Source: Emydura subglobosa (lineage: Eukaryota > Chordata > Testudines > Chelidae). Taken from it: a DNA stretch of 64,000 nt. This document shows positions 30,300-42,529 of this stretch, one piece after another (position 1 is the stretch's first letter; every line of letters begins with the position of its first letter). The stretch spans positions 523,496 through 587,495 of the forward strand of contig ML680055.1 in the NCBI GenBank assembly GCA_007922225.1. Reading direction: 5' to 3'. The notes beneath the pieces were generated by a model, which was not told the origin of the DNA, searched no databases, and worked only from the letters and a program-made list of their open reading frames with translations. The position numbers and the translations under genes are program-made.

Positions 30300-30925
30300 C
30301 CTAGACTTTAAGGTCAGATGGGACCATCCTGATCATCTAGTCTGACCGCCTGCACATCGCAGGCCACAGAACCTCACCCACCCACTCCTGTAATAGCCCC
30401 GTAACCTCTGGCTGAGTTACTGAAGTCCTCTAATCATGATTTAAAACTTCAAGTGACAGAGAACGCACCATTTCCACTAGTTTAAACCTGCAAGTGCCCC
30501 ATGCTGCAGAGGAAGGTGAAAACCCCCCATGGTCTCTGCCAATCCCAACTCCAAATATGGCAACCAGTTAGACCCTGAGCATGTGGGCAAGACCCACCAG
30601 CCAGACACCTGGGAAAGATTCTCTGCAGTAACTCAGAGGCCCCCCCTTCCAGTGCCCCATCACCAGCCTTTGGAGATATTTGCTGCCAGCAGTCGTAAAT
30701 CGGCTACCTGTCATTGTAGGCAGTCTCGTCATCTCATCCCCTCCATAAACTTATCAAGCTCAGTTTTGAAGCCAGTTAGGGGGTTTGATCCACTGCTCCC
30801 TTGGGAGGCTCTTCCAGGACGTAACTCCTCTGATGGTTAGAAACCTTCATCTAATTTCAAGCCTAAACTTGTTGATGGCCAGTTTCTATCCATTTGTTCG
30901 TGTGTCAACATTGGTGCTTAACTGA
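30300..30925 (-). mobile_element. Old CR1 (L3-like) 3' end
   Basis: The plus strand starts TAGACTTTAAGGTCAGATGG, which inverted is the 3' end of the L3-like CR1 group (usual GGTCAGACTAGATGATCA tail). Further in are the decayed tail TCCTCTAATCATGATTTAAAAC and GGAGGCTCTTCCAGGACGTAAC (about 30,805). Translation gives only fragments. It splits the foldback element around it. Confidence 0.7.
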
Positions 30926-31137
30926 AATAGTGTTACACATTAATTGGTCCATGTAGAGCCCGCTGGTGTGCTTTAACAGAGTGCTGTTTGAAATGGTGCT
31001 GTGTTAAAACACACTAGGAAAACTGCAGTGTGCACCAGCAGTGTCTACATGGTCCAATTAATGCACAACACATTGGTGAGCTTTAGAAATCAGCCCCCCA
31101 CACAGAGTGCATCATTCTACCATGTAAACCAGCCCTA
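30926..31137 (+). mobile_element. Foldback DNA element, right part
   Basis: This carries the internal inverted blocks GCTTTAACAGAGTGCTG and GTGTTAAAACACACTAGG and ends CATTCTACCATGTAAACC then AGCCCTA, the inverse of the left arm at 30,235. It is non-coding. Confidence 0.7.
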
Positions 31138-32754
31138 AGAAAAAACATTGAAAATGTGAGCCTTTAGATACCAAATTCCAGCTTTAAAAATCTTCCCAAA
31201 TAATCCCGTCTGAATGACAGAGGAATCCCCTGCAGGCTCCATGACAAAGAACCCATTACATTTCAGGCACACAGACACAGAAAACTCTGTGCTGGTGAAA
31301 TTCAGGAGCAGACTGGATACAAGAAACTCACCTGGAACCTATCAAAGACCCATCAAAATCCATGGAGAGACTCCCACTGACTTCAGTAGGCCGTGAACCA
31401 GGCTCCCTGGTCATCACAAATAGGCTGGTTATTCATCTTTCAAAAGCCACCTCCGGCCCAGTCAGGGCATTGCTGGGCAGTGGCGTATCTGAGCCTGGTT
31501 GAGTGCCTCAAAGGCTCCGCTCTGGCGTACCAAGCCTCTTCCTGCAAACCTGCCGGTCTTCATGGCCATTCAGTGTGTAGCGTGTGGACTGTTCCCAGAG
31601 CCAGGTTTGCCAGAAGCAATTGAAGAGACCTTCACACCAGACACAGTCTCTCCCTTCCTCATGCTTTCATACCAGTCCCTCTCCATCTAACCTTCCTAAC
31701 TTTTCCCGGTCCATATCTTGATATCTCTGTTCAGGGACAGACTGTCCTGAGTAAACAGAGAGTAACGTCTTCAGGATTTGGCTCTACACACATGGTTAAA
31801 CTTAATGCACTCCTCACCACAGTATACATATTTTGGAGTAGTGTCAATTCCCCCTAACTCCACCATTTCTTAAGCTGGGTTGTTCCTGCCTGGCTGTCTG
31901 CAAGAGAGCCATTTCCAGGCATCCTAAGCCTTCATTAATGAGCCCTAATCCCAGCCCTAATGAAAAGCTAAGGAGGTGCCTGTTCTTTTGCTCCCTGAGA
32001 ACGTCAGAACTGCAGACCTTGCAGCAGATGCAGAAATGGGGGAAGAACCAGTGTACAGTGCAGAGCCGGGGGGGACGTCCTCTCACTGATGCATGCTGCC
32101 TGGTAAATTGGCCAGAGAGCATGAGTTTGGTATCAAGATCAAGTAAGTTGCTCATTGAGATATTAAAACAAGTGAAGCTCCCGTGTGGCCTTCCGCCATC
32201 TCTGGGACCAAGCCTGCATGCCTACTCATTGAACTCATGGAAACGAATAAAGGCGGCAGGATTTGGCCCAGCGCATTTCAGTAGCTATCTATGTACAGAA
32301 ATGAGTTTGGCGCCCACAGCCTTGGGATTCAGGGAGAAGTCTTACAGCTTTAAAAAGCAGGCCAACGCATTAGGCTGCCTGAGACAAGACCACACATTTA
32401 TGTTATTTCCCATGATAACTTGTTTTGATGTCTGGTTATAAGGAGCCGGCTCTTTCGCTGGTATAAGCTGGCCCAGCTCCATTTGAAGTCAGTGATGCAA
32501 TACATGAGCTGAGGGCATTAGTCCTTGAGGAAGGGCCTTTACTGACTGTTCCTATGTGGTGTTTGTGCTGAATCACCTAATCGTCCTACTGGCGCACAGG
32601 TAACTGTAAATAAAGCACCTCCACTGTCACTACTGACGGGTCCTTATTGGCCAACAAGGGAGCCTTTCAATGTGCCTATTAAGAACGAGTGACCTATATA
32701 CTGGCACTGAGCTGGCTGGTGAGGAGTTGTTTTCTCATTAAACTAACTTATTAT
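31138..32754. other. No gene recognised
   Basis: A 167-residue plus frame (31,938-32,441) is the longest. It has no recognisable domain and a composition typical of non-coding DNA. No repeat family is identified with confidence. Confidence 0.35.
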
Positions 32755-33015
32755 TTTAATGATGCTTTACCCTTCTCCAGCACCTTTCATCCAAGGATCT
32801 CAAAGCACTTCACAAGACATTAATTAGGCATCACTCACATTCCTGTGTGAGAGGTGTTGTTATACCCATTTGACAGATGGGTAAACAGGCACACACAGAA
32901 AGGAAGTGACTTCTCCTAAGCTCACACAGTGAGTCAGTGGCAGAGTCAGGAAAAGAACCCAAAAGTCCTGACTTCCATTCACTGAGCTGTAACCATTGCA
33001 CCACGTGCCCTCCCA
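32755..33015 (-). repeat. Amniote SINE, nearly complete
   Basis: Minus orientation. The tail is CAGCACCTTTCATCC and GATCTCAAAGCACTTCAC (about 32,780-32,815). The core is GTGACTTCTCCTAAGCTCACACAGTGAGTCAGTGGCAGAG (about 32,906). The head is CTGACTTCCATTCACTGAGC to CCATTGCACCACGTGCC (33,008). This tail type differs from that at 40,440. Confidence 0.85.
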
Positions 33016-36000
33016 CTCAGGAGCCCCCCTCCTTTGACCACTAGGCACTGATTCCTTGATTTAAATTTGAACTACTTCGAGCCATGCAGTAATGTAACTT
33101 TAAAAATTAGATCGATTGCAAAGCAGCAATACTAGTTCCTGTGACCTTCCCTTCCTGAAGTTCTGCATCGCCACTGTGCGGGGTTAGTATTTATCTCCAT
33201 CACCAACCAAATAATAAGTCATTTATCCCTTCCCCACCCCGAGACAGAGAAATCAGAAATATTCTTCTTCCTTACCTTGTAGTCTTATCATGGCAAGCCA
33301 CATGCAGGAGCAGCGCACCCACCTAAGTGAACTTAAAAAAAAAAAAAGAGCCCTCATTATCCCAGCAATCTCGCGCAAAAGGGTTTCTCTGTGCCCTTCC
33401 CCAGTGAGGGCTAGGAACAAAGTTGTGGGGCCGGTGGGGGGGGGGATGACTGACAGCCCTGAACTATAGAATCATCCCTTACCTTAGGCCATGCCGTCTG
33501 ATTGGCTGCCTGCTGACATCCCCAAGCCCTGCACTTTTTAATAGACGCTTTTGGATGATCTACAGGGAAGGCTTGGAGAGGTGCGTTTCTGACACGCAGA
33601 AAGTCGTTCTGCACTTCAAGGGACTTTGTCTGACTGTTTGGGGTGGAGGGGATACTTCATTTTCGCCCTTAATGTTTGTCTGAAAACTTCACTGAGGTTT
33701 TCCCTTGCACCAGTCTGGACTAATGGATTACCACCTGCTTGGATTAATTTTATCTTTTCTCTTCAGTGGCACAAAGGTCTTAGCCGGTTACCCAATTTGG
33801 TGGTAAGATTTTCCCCCCAGTTTTTCTGATTCATGAATTATTAGAGATGGGGTTTGTGTGTGTGCATGTTCCTTCCTTCCTTCCTTCCCACCCTTAGTTC
33901 TGCTGAGCTCCCACAATTGCGTGTTTGGTTCCAAACATAATTTCTGCAGCTTTGCCTGGTAATTCATTAAACATTGAGGGGTAATTTTCAAAGGACAATG
34001 TATAGGTTTATCTGTGCACTAATGGAGACTTTTCTAACCCCCTTAATTCTCCAATTTCAGCCATTGTAGTTGTGTTTAAAATAAATATACAAGGATGTAT
34101 TTTTATCCACTGTGCAATATAATTTTCATCTGTCACAGGACCCTGGCTTTTGTTCGTAGGCAGATTTCTCCTCCCTTATTAAATACTGCTCAATCCATTA
34201 TTATTTTTATTATTATTATTTTTTAAATTCTATTTTCTTTCGGGCTGCTGCAATTTTGGGGCTTCTTTCTCTCCTTTTGTTTTATTCAGTCATTCATGTG
34301 AATTTAGTCCAGCAAATATGCAAAGGACACAAATGGCACCCGAGAGAAATTTTATATTGCAGATATGTCCCGTATTTTCTCTTACCAGAAATAAAAGAAA
34401 TCAATTTTATCTTACAATGTGGCTGATAATTGACCTGCATTATTCTACCTTTTAAAAATAAATACATTACCAAAATTTAATCAAAGGTTAGATCCCTCCT
34501 TGAGGAACAGAAATGCAAAACAAAACAACTATGACTCACTTGAAGATAGCAGATGTTTAGTCGTATACTACAATATTTCCGTCAATTTCTCCATTTATCA
34601 CACAGGATTTCTCATTGGAATGAGACTCCTAAGTCTCTGTACAATGAAGGAAGGGGACTATATATATATGGGGCCATGAGGCAGGAAGAGACGTTGAAAC
34701 TACTTATGTCAAAATACTTTAATTATTTTTCACCTATCCAGAAAAGCTTTTTTTATTAATGAATGAAATCCCTTCTGTGTCGACTTGGAGATGCAAAGAA
34801 GTAGGCTGGTGTGAACTTGGAAATGGGCTGCCATGTCTGGGGAAAGGGAGAGGGGAGGGATAATTAAACAAATCTGTTAATTATCATGGGGATTAAGAAT
34901 GAAAATTTCAATTGTTACAGTCAAAGCACGTCTAATAATGTTACTCTGACCATACAATCTCGAATGCTTTAAAAGATGGGCAAGTTCATGAAATGGCTAA
35001 ATCTCAGCCTTTGAAATTCTTTTTCTGCAAAATAAAATTCTCCACCCTGATCACAAACGCTGACCTTGAGGGCCTGAGTCGGGGCTAGGAAGGCCACCAA
35101 AATGGACCCTGTCTCCTAGCTTTCTTTAGACCCCTCTTCTCCTCACTCTGAAGCACTGCAGTGCGTGTTTGGGGAGCGGGGTGCCGGCTGGGGAACACGG
35201 CTCAAAGTGGCTGTATCTGAAGAGAAAAAAATGCCTTTGGAAGCTGCACAGGATGACTGGACTTGATTGTGCAACCAACTGTTCTGGAGTCCAAGTGGGC
35301 TTTCAACCTGAGTAAGAGTCTGACAGCGCAGCTAGGATTACATGACTGAGTCAGGAGGCAGCTGCCGAGACGGTCATACTGAGGAATGAAAATTTTCAGG
35401 AAGAGGCAGAGCTAGTTCCCTTCCCAGGTGGAGGTTTCTCCCTTGTAAGGGCTCTGCTCCCTGTTGGCAGAGAATACACCCATTCCCCAGGCCCTTGGCG
35501 TCCCCTGGCACAAGCAATGCAAACAACAGGCCAGTTTTCTGGTCACTTACACAACACGTCGGGCTCAGCAGGCAGTGCCAACGGGAGAGGAGAGGTTAAG
35601 CAATCAATCAACATAGAACTTGCCTACAGTTCAGGAAATCTGGACCCTGCATAGTATGGGAGAGCCTGCAGTGGTCAGAGTGCCAAAGGAGTCTATGTCA
35701 CACTGATACGATGGGGTGACTGAGTCTTAAAATTGGGGGGGGGGGTGGAGAAAGAGAAAATGTCTAAAGCTTCTGAGAGACCTTTTCCAGGCTGAGGAGC
35801 ACCTGGAGCAAGGACTCCCGGGCAGTTTGAGAGCTCGCGCTGCATTCTAAAGGCGGGGAAATAAACCAGAGCTCCAGACCGAAGGCTCCAGTTCAGCAAA
35901 ACACTTAACCATCCGCTGAAATGTAGCCTGTCCTGGAGTCCCTGCTGAGCGTCCCTGGGAGCCTGCACCGAGACACACCTTTAAAAGGCAGCTGCCTCAT

Positions 36001-37329
36001 GTTACGCATTCCCTCTAAAATACCCTCATGGTTCCCAGTGACCTTAACCATCAACCAGCCTCTGTGAGAGGGATGATAATTGCCAGACCTTCAGGTAGGT
36101 GCTTGATTTGGGTTTCACAGGACATCAGGGCAGTGGGCATGCTATGCTCAGTCATCCTCGGGCAACCCCACTGGGCATTTTCCTAGCCCATGTTGGACTG
36201 TTTGTCTCTAAGACTACTTTCTGCTTCCATTTGCAGTGGGCCACACCCACTGAAGTCAATGGCATTGGGCCAGTCTAAATGGGAGCCAAACTGGATCCTC
36301 TTGTGTGTGCAGAGTGTGTCAGTAGCTAGAAATACAATCTGAAATGTGCAATAAGAAACAGAGCCAAAGCAGGCTGAATGCAAGGTCTCTAGAATAATCC
36401 TGATTCGGTTCAGGCTGGAAATTCACTAATAGAATATCTGTCAAGCAGGGACTGAGAAGAAACAAAGATAAAATCCTCGCAGGGACTCAGATGTCCCCAT
36501 ATTTTGTAGCAGCTGGATAGATGTGATATTGAGAGTGCCGCCACCTGTCCAGGTTTTCCCAGGAAAATCCCTTTTTTAATGAATCTGGCCTGGGTGCTCA
36601 CTCGGGTGCTCAGTCTCCACTGCCAGCTGTCTAGTTTTATGGGCTCAGGATCATCCTAGATGGCTTGTTTTTTTGTACCTCAGAGGTGGCAGCCCTGGGA
36701 CCGTTACAGTCTATCAGAGGCACAAAATGCCAACCAGCAGAGTGGAATGATGGCGTGTTCCCAAGCCCAGCCCATTGCGTCAATAAGGCACATGCTAAAA
36801 CTGAGTCCAGTATCCATGGCTGATGAATGAATCTTCAAAGGCTTGAGCCTGTAGTTCTTACCACTGCAAATCTCCCCTCCAGTTGATGGGCATGCTCTTG
36901 CACTAAGGGCTGCAGCACTGTCCTGCTGGGCTCTGTTTCTAGTATGTAACACCAGAGACGGGGCAGGGAAATTGGGGTGATTTTTCAGTCTACAAAGTCA
37001 AACCCAGGCCCGATGTTGGTTGGGATCCAGGTTTCATTTATCTGCGACTCGGTAGTTCTCTGGGATTGAGGTAAATGTTCCAGTCCATGTGCATATAACA
37101 CGCATCTTATATATAAACCTTCCTGAAAGAGGCCCTGATTCAACATGGTTCTTAAGCATGCATGAAACATTGGAGTGAATGGGAAGTATATGGGACTACA
37201 CACATGCTAAAGTACCTTGTTGGGTCTCCGTCCAACCCACCCATTCACAACAACCATTTAATAAAAAGAGGCAATCCTGCCTCAAAAAGCTTACATTCCA
37301 AATAGACAAAACAAAGTGGTTGAAACATT
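33016..37329. other. Repeat-poor, partly AT-rich island
   Basis: Over about 4.3 kb I recognise no transposon. It holds simple repeats: A-run 33,333-33,347, G-run 33,435-33,444, CTTC repeat 33,871-33,888, ATT repeat 34,198-34,227 and G-run 35,737-35,746. The part 34,080-35,040 is strongly AT-rich with many TAATTA/ATTAAT-type words. All open frames are under 92 residues. It may hold conserved non-coding elements. Confidence 0.4.
34080..35040. promoter_or_regulatory. Candidate conserved non-coding element (AT-rich)
   Basis: This is an AT-rich block with no repeat match and no ORF above 70 residues. It contains homeodomain-type cores (TTAATTAT 34,719-34,726; TTATTAATGAATG about 34,755; TAATTAAAC 34,861; TTAATTATC 34,877) and an octamer-like ATATGCAAAG (34,316). 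The claim rests only on composition and on its contrast with the repeat-dense surroundings. Confidence 0.25.
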
Positions 37330-38647
37330 AATTATAAACAGAATAACAAAACATCTGGAAGATCATGCTCTGATGGGAGTTGTAAAGGAAAATTGTGTCT
37401 CGTTAATCTCTTAGAATTCTTTGAACATGTCAATAAAACAGTGGGAAAAGGAGTACCCGTTGGAGTTTACCCATTGAATTTAATTACACTTCCAAAAGGC
37501 ATTCAACCAGGTCCCACACACAAGGCTACTAAAGAAGATAAGTAGTCACAGCATGAAAGAAAAAGTATTCTCATGGATTTAAAAATGGCCAGGAGACAGA
37601 AAGCAAAGAATAGGACGAAATGGTTAATTTTCACAATGGCAAAAGTTAACAATGCAGGGCTCAAGCTTACATACAAGTTCCTGTATTGTTTAGTACATTT
37701 ATTCATAATCTGGAAATGGGGTGAAGCTGGGAGGGGGCAAAACTTGCGAATGATTCAGTTATTTAGGTTAGTCACCACCAGAGAGGAATGTGAGGAACTT
37801 CAGAGAGACATGACCATGCTGATCGAATAGGCAACATGTTGGCAAGTGAAGTTCAGTGTTGATAAATGCAGAGTAATGCACATTGGAGGGAGAAATAATA
37901 TACTCAAATATTTCACAGGGTTCTAAATTAACGGTATCAACTCAAGAAAGAGACCTGGGTATCATTGTAGACAGCTCAGTAGAAACCTCTGCTCAATGCA
38001 CAGCTGTGGTCAAAAAGATAAACAAGATGTTGGGCTGCATAAAGAACGAGATACAGAGAATATTGCAATGCCATTCTATAAATCAATGGTGCAGACTCAC
38101 CTCTGAAATGTGCACAGCAGTGGGCACCACACTTTCAAAGGCTATTGCAGAATTAGAGGGGTTCAGAGAAAAGTGACGAGAATGATGAAGAGCTGGGAAA
38201 AACTTTTAGATGAAGAGAGATCGAAACAATGGGATTGTTACTTTAGAAAGGAAATAAATAAGAGAGAAAAATATATAAAATACTGGCAGGTCTAGAGAAG
38301 ATAGATCGGGAACTTCTGCTTTCCTTGTATCATAACACAAGAATAAGGGACATACTGTGAAATTAAAAGGTGGGAAATTCAAAACTAATAGAAGGAGATA
38401 CCTTTTCACAGTTTGTAATTAGAATGTGGAACTCACTACCACAGGAAAATGCTGAGGCCAAGATTCAAAAAGAGATTGAATCTTTATATGGATACCAAGA
38501 AAGTCCAGAGTTAATGAAAACGACTTTTGTGGAAGGGATATGTAAGCCAAGCTCTCACTATTAGAAACCAGGCTGAGACCTAATGTGGGGAGCAGACACT
38601 GGGTTAAAAGGGCTAAATAGACTGTGGGTCTGATGCAGGCTGGCAAT
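37330..38647 (+). pseudogene. Old CR1 LINE, RT to 3' end
   Basis: Translation in shifting frames gives EFFEHVNKTVGKGVPVGVYP (about 37,411; usual VYLDF follows), then QERDLGIIVDSSVETSAQCT (37,941-38,000), AVVKKINKMLGCI, KVTRMMKSWEKLLDEER (about 38,170) and WNSLPQENAEAKIQKEIESL (about 38,426). It ends AAATAGACTGTGGGTCTGATGCAGG (about 38,615-38,640), the CR1 tail. No catalytic FADD is readable. Both long frames (85 and 97 residues) are broken. Confidence 0.75.
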
Positions 38648-38726
38648 TGATAGAAGGGATCATAAGAGTCATCAAGTCTAGCCCCTGGCCAAGATGCAGG
38701 ATTTCCTAGGTTGCTAAGACAGGCAA

Positions 38727-38822
38727 AGGATGGCACGGAAGGGGATTGACCCAAGGTCACACAACAGGTCAGTGCCAGAGGAAGGAACAGAACCCGCATC
38801 TCTTAGAACATGCACCTGTGGA
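38727..38822 (-). repeat. MIR-type SINE core fragment
   Basis: GGATTGACCCAAGGTCACACAAC, GTCAGTGCCAGAGGAAGGAACAGAACCC and TCTCTTAGAACATGCACC give the MIR core and head in minus orientation, next to the end of the old CR1. Confidence 0.65.
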
Positions 38823-39324
38823 CTGCTAGCTAGCAGATACAGTGTCAGGAGCAGAGGGGCCTTGGAAAGGTATGATGGAGCTCAGCTGCACGCCACTGGC
38901 TGAAAGGCACTACAGACTATGGAACCTCTGCTGCCCCAAAGAGCATCCAGCTACCAATAAAGATGGAACACAGGGAAACTCAGAGGAGGGAGCAGTTCAG
39001 GGGGATGGCGCAGGGGTGGGTAGAGTTCCTGGGGTTGCTAAAAATGGAGGGCTTCAGTCTCCTGAACACCAGTGTGGGTCAAAGTAACTGCCCTATGTCA
39101 GTGCAATGACAGCAGTATGAGAGGAGAACCAGCCCATGGGGCTGTGCAGGGACTGGAATGAGAGCTGGGATGGGGAAGGCTAGGCTCAGGAATGAGAGAA
39201 CAGGATGGATGGTTTCATTTCACTTGTGTTTCTCATCGAATGTCTTTTATTAGACCAGAGATTTTGTATGTTAATGCAAGTGAGATTAAACAATTATGAA
39301 AAAGATGCTCCTTTCATTAAAAGC
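38823..39324. other. No recognisable feature
   Basis: One 81-residue frame (38,842-39,087 plus), glycine- and glutamate-rich, with no motif. No repeat identified. Confidence 0.35.
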
Positions 39325-39528
39325 ATGAGTCAGGACTCAGGAGATCTGGGTTCAGTTCCTGGCTCTGCCACAGACTCCCCGTGTGACCTTGGACATGTCA
39401 CTTACTCTCTCTCTTCACCTCATTTTTCCATCTGTAAAATAGAGCTAATAGTGCTTCCTTCCTCCGGCCCTCAGCCTGTCTGGTCTGTTCAGACTGTCAG
39501 CTCTTCAGGGCAGAGCCTGCCTCTCAGG
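39325..39528 (+). repeat. MIR-type SINE, first part (split by foldback element)
   Basis: Head and core: CAGGAGATCTGGGTTCAGTTCC, GTGTGACCTTGGACATGTCAC, CCATCTGTAAAATAGAGCTAATAG, then TCAGCTCTTCAGGGCAGAGCC. The tail continues at 39,758 after a foldback element. Confidence 0.85.
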
Positions 39529-39757
39529 ATGTGTCTACACTGCAATTAAAAACCCGTGGCTGGCCTGTATCGCCTGTCTCGGGTCCGCTGGGCTCAGGCT
39601 ACGGGGCTGTTTAACTGCAGCGCAGACATTCAGGCTGGGCTGGAGCCCCAGGCCTAATCTCTACATTGCAATTGAACAGCCCCTTCGCCTAAGCCCCGCA
39701 AAGCGGAGTCGGCTGATACGGGCCAGCCACGGGGGTTTAACTGCACCAGAGACACGC
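39529..39757. mobile_element. Foldback MITE (GTGTCTACACTGCAATTAAA type)
   Basis: Left arm GTCTACACTGCAATTAAAA (39,532), ACCCGTGGCTGGCC and GGGCTGTTTAACTGCAG; right arm CTACATTGCAATTGAACAGC (about 39,660), GGGCCAGCCACGGGGGTTTA and ACTGCACCAGAGACAC (end). The two halves are inverted copies around 39,635. About 229 bases, no coding capacity. It sits in the tail of an MIR. Confidence 0.8.
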
Positions 39758-39850
39758 TCTTGCTATGTCTGTGCAGCGCTAGGGCACCTGCTCCATAATC
39801 GCAGGGCTGATGCAGGCCCTGCTTTTGGTTTCTCTGCGTCGGCGAAGCGT
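39758..39850 (+). repeat. MIR-type SINE, tail resumes
   Basis: CTCTTGCTATGTCTGTGCAG, CGCTAGGGCACCTGCTCC and GCAGGGCTGATG are the MIR tail that should follow 39,528. Confidence 0.65.
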
Positions 39851-39976
39851 TTTTCAAGCTCATTTTGATCAGAAAACACACCAGTAATGTATCACACAGA
39901 CTGCAAGGGGGAGAAACAGTCAGGTACGTTTTGGAATGAGCAGTTTCAGACTTGAGAGTCTCCTGCTGCCTGTTGC

Positions 39977-40215
39977 AGTGTCAGCATGTGTCCACACAGC
40001 ATTTTGGAGGGAGCCTCCCAGGCCGGGTCCACAGACTCGGGCTAGCCGAGCTCATGCTACTGCTCTAAAAACACCTGTACAGACAACACTGAGCCCCAAC
40101 TTCAGAGCACTGTCTACACAGTTATTCCTAGGGTGCTCATGGGAGCCCCACCTGCCCAGGACTGTGGACCCAGGCTGGGAGAGTCACTCCCAAGGGGTCC
40201 AACTTTGGCATCACT
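39977..40215. repeat. Degenerate foldback element
   Basis: TGTGTCCACACAGCATTTTGG (about 39,987), CTCGGGCTAGCCGAGCTCATGC and TGTCTACACAGTTATTCC resemble the sauropsid foldback families seen elsewhere in the window (compare 63,245-63,365). Ends are not clear. Confidence 0.4.
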
Positions 40216-40439
40216 GCCCTGTGCCACCACAGTGAGAGCAGATGTTGCAGCAGATTTAAAGATGTGGAGTTCTCATGATGTTCTCACATGGCCAGGAAGT
40301 GAAGTGAGTCCAAATTCATGCAGGCATTCAGATACTGTGGCAATTGGTGGGGGCGGCATTCTAAGGACCTAGGTTAATAGAGTCATGGTCAGAGGATCAG
40401 AAGCCCAAATCCAGCCATCAAAAGCTCAGAAAAGAATCC

Positions 40440-40680
40440 TTGGCAATCCTGGGACAGCTTGATTTAGTTTCTGGTTCTGCCACTGACCTACTGTGTGACC
40501 CGAGCCAAGTGATCTGCCCCTGCTTCCTCTCCTACTTCCTGTCTAGCAGGTCTATTTAGACTAGGAGCTTCTCTCACCATATGTGTGCCCAGGGCCTAGC
40601 ACAATGCAACCCTGTTCTTGCTTGGGGCATCTGTGTGCCACTAGAATAGGCACAATAAATAATCATCATCATCCTAGGGA
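40440..40680 (+). repeat. MIR-type SINE, nearly complete
   Basis: TTCTGCCACTGACCTACTGTGTGACCCGAGCC (about 40,475), a degenerate core, AGACTAGGAGCTTCTC, GCCCAGGGCCTAGCACAATGCAACCCTG, CTTGGGGCATCTGTGTGCCAC and an ATAAATAATCATCATCATC tail, in plus orientation. Confidence 0.85.
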
Positions 40681-42529
40681 AGTGAGTCAGGACCCTCCCA
40701 CCCTATGTACATAACATGTTTTAAATAAACGTGCAGTGACGGTGAGAAAAGCAATTGCACCCTCTCCTTGTCCACTCCTCCTAGGGGAGCCATGTCTATG
40801 GGCTTTACTGATGCAACACTGCCAATGCTCCTCATGCCACAGCTAGCCCTGCAGAGTGCTATGGGTCTAGCCAGAGTCTAGATTGCCTCATTTGCTACCA
40901 GCTCAGTCTCCATTGCAGAGCCTTTCATCAGCTTTGTTAGAAGCAGAACAGACTCCTCAGCTGCGCTTTCAGATCCCAGGTGGAGCTGATGTGGAGTCAT
41001 TGGGAGAGTAATAGAGGGAATCCCACAATGGCTCTAAGGCACATCCCTACTTCAAAGTGGGGGTGTGATTCCCAGCTCAAAGAGACCTGCCCACGCTAGC
41101 TCCAATTGAGCTAGCAGGCTAAAACGAGAACGTCGGTGGCACCAGTGGTGGGAGGAGCTAGTTACCCCGAGTGCGGAGTGTGCCCATATGAGCCCCTGGA
41201 CAGGCACTCAGGCAGTCGGCACTGCTTTCCTGCCACAGCCACAGGCTAGTTCAGCATGTGAGCGTGAGGAGAGCCAGCTCGGCAGCACAGCTGGGCACCA
41301 CGTGCCCTTGCTGCTCGGTAAGTCTGGCCTCCCTACACTCATGTCGTTACCATTTTCAGAAGTGGACACTGATTTTGGGTGCCTGATTTGAGACGTACCG
41401 GGCCAGAGCTTCATGGGTGCTGAGCACCTGCAGCGCCTGTTGATGGCCGATGGAGCTGTGGATGCTCAGCATCTCTGAAAATCAAGCCCAAGGTATCTCA
41501 AGTTGGGCTTCCAAAAAACAGGCCCCGCTTTTGAAATGTTTGGCCTTCGTGTGTTAATGGACTAGCAGATTCTCCAGTGTCTCTATCAGCCACTCTTGGC
41601 GAGTGCAGATCTTTGTCCCCCTCGCGTGGCTAGTCCACATATAAGGACAAGCGCCTGCTTCAAGTGCCAGCTATAGGCATTATGCTTTCAGTCCAAGTAC
41701 GGCCCATGCTTTCAGCTCAGGTCTCCGGTGGATGCCCACTATATGGTGGCAGCTACATAGAAAAGCAGAATGTCTCACTCACCATCACAGTTATATGCTT
41801 TTAATAACTGCCATTGCATTAACATATTCTGACTGCTGCAACTTTGTGCTCAACCTGAATTGCCTGCTTCATGGCTTATTAAGCAGTTCAGTGACCAAAA
41901 TGTATTCCTCTGGTGCCAGTTCCCTTGGCTGTGGTGAACTGAAGGGGGCAGGTCCTCAGGACAGTGTTTAGGGGACAGGTCTGGAAATATGCTGGCAGTA
42001 TATTTTCCCTGATGTTGCAGCCACCACCATCTGTGCGGTCCCCATCCTGTGGTTAAACAGAAGGCCCCAGAGCTGTCAGGCCTAGGCCCTTCCCCAGGCT
42101 AATCACGTAACTTGTACTCAGGTTCAGTATCTGTATTGCAACACAAAAAACACCGCATGAAAAGAATGTTACGTTTGCAAAGTCAAGCACCCAAAAGTTA
42201 GAAATGCCAGATTGACAGTTCCCAGAGCCGCTTTAATTCAACCCCTTCCCTGGTGTGTATGCATCATGAGAGGCTTTAATTACTGGATCACCTACTGCTT
42301 TTCCCACAGGACTCCTGCCTCATTCTGTGCTTGGGAGGGAAGGTGCTCACTAAATGGGTAGTTATCCAATATTTCTTTTTAGTCCATTCATTCAGTGTAC
42401 GGTCTGATTTACTGGGCCCCTTGCAAATCCTGCTCTGAATCCAAAGCCATTTCTTCCTCATAAGTGTTTCTGTGGTGCCCATCACTATCCTACTGGAGAG
42501 CAGAGAGAAGGGATCATTATCCCTGTCGC
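40681..42529. other. No gene recognised; possible foldback traces
   Basis: CCACGCTAGCTCCAATTGAGCTAGC (41,092-41,116) resembles foldback-element sequence, but no ends are visible. The rest shows no family or coding domain. Confidence 0.3.

Noticed and set aside
31938..32441. 167-residue plus frame
   Set aside because: No motif or homology recognised; length is possible by chance in 64 kb.
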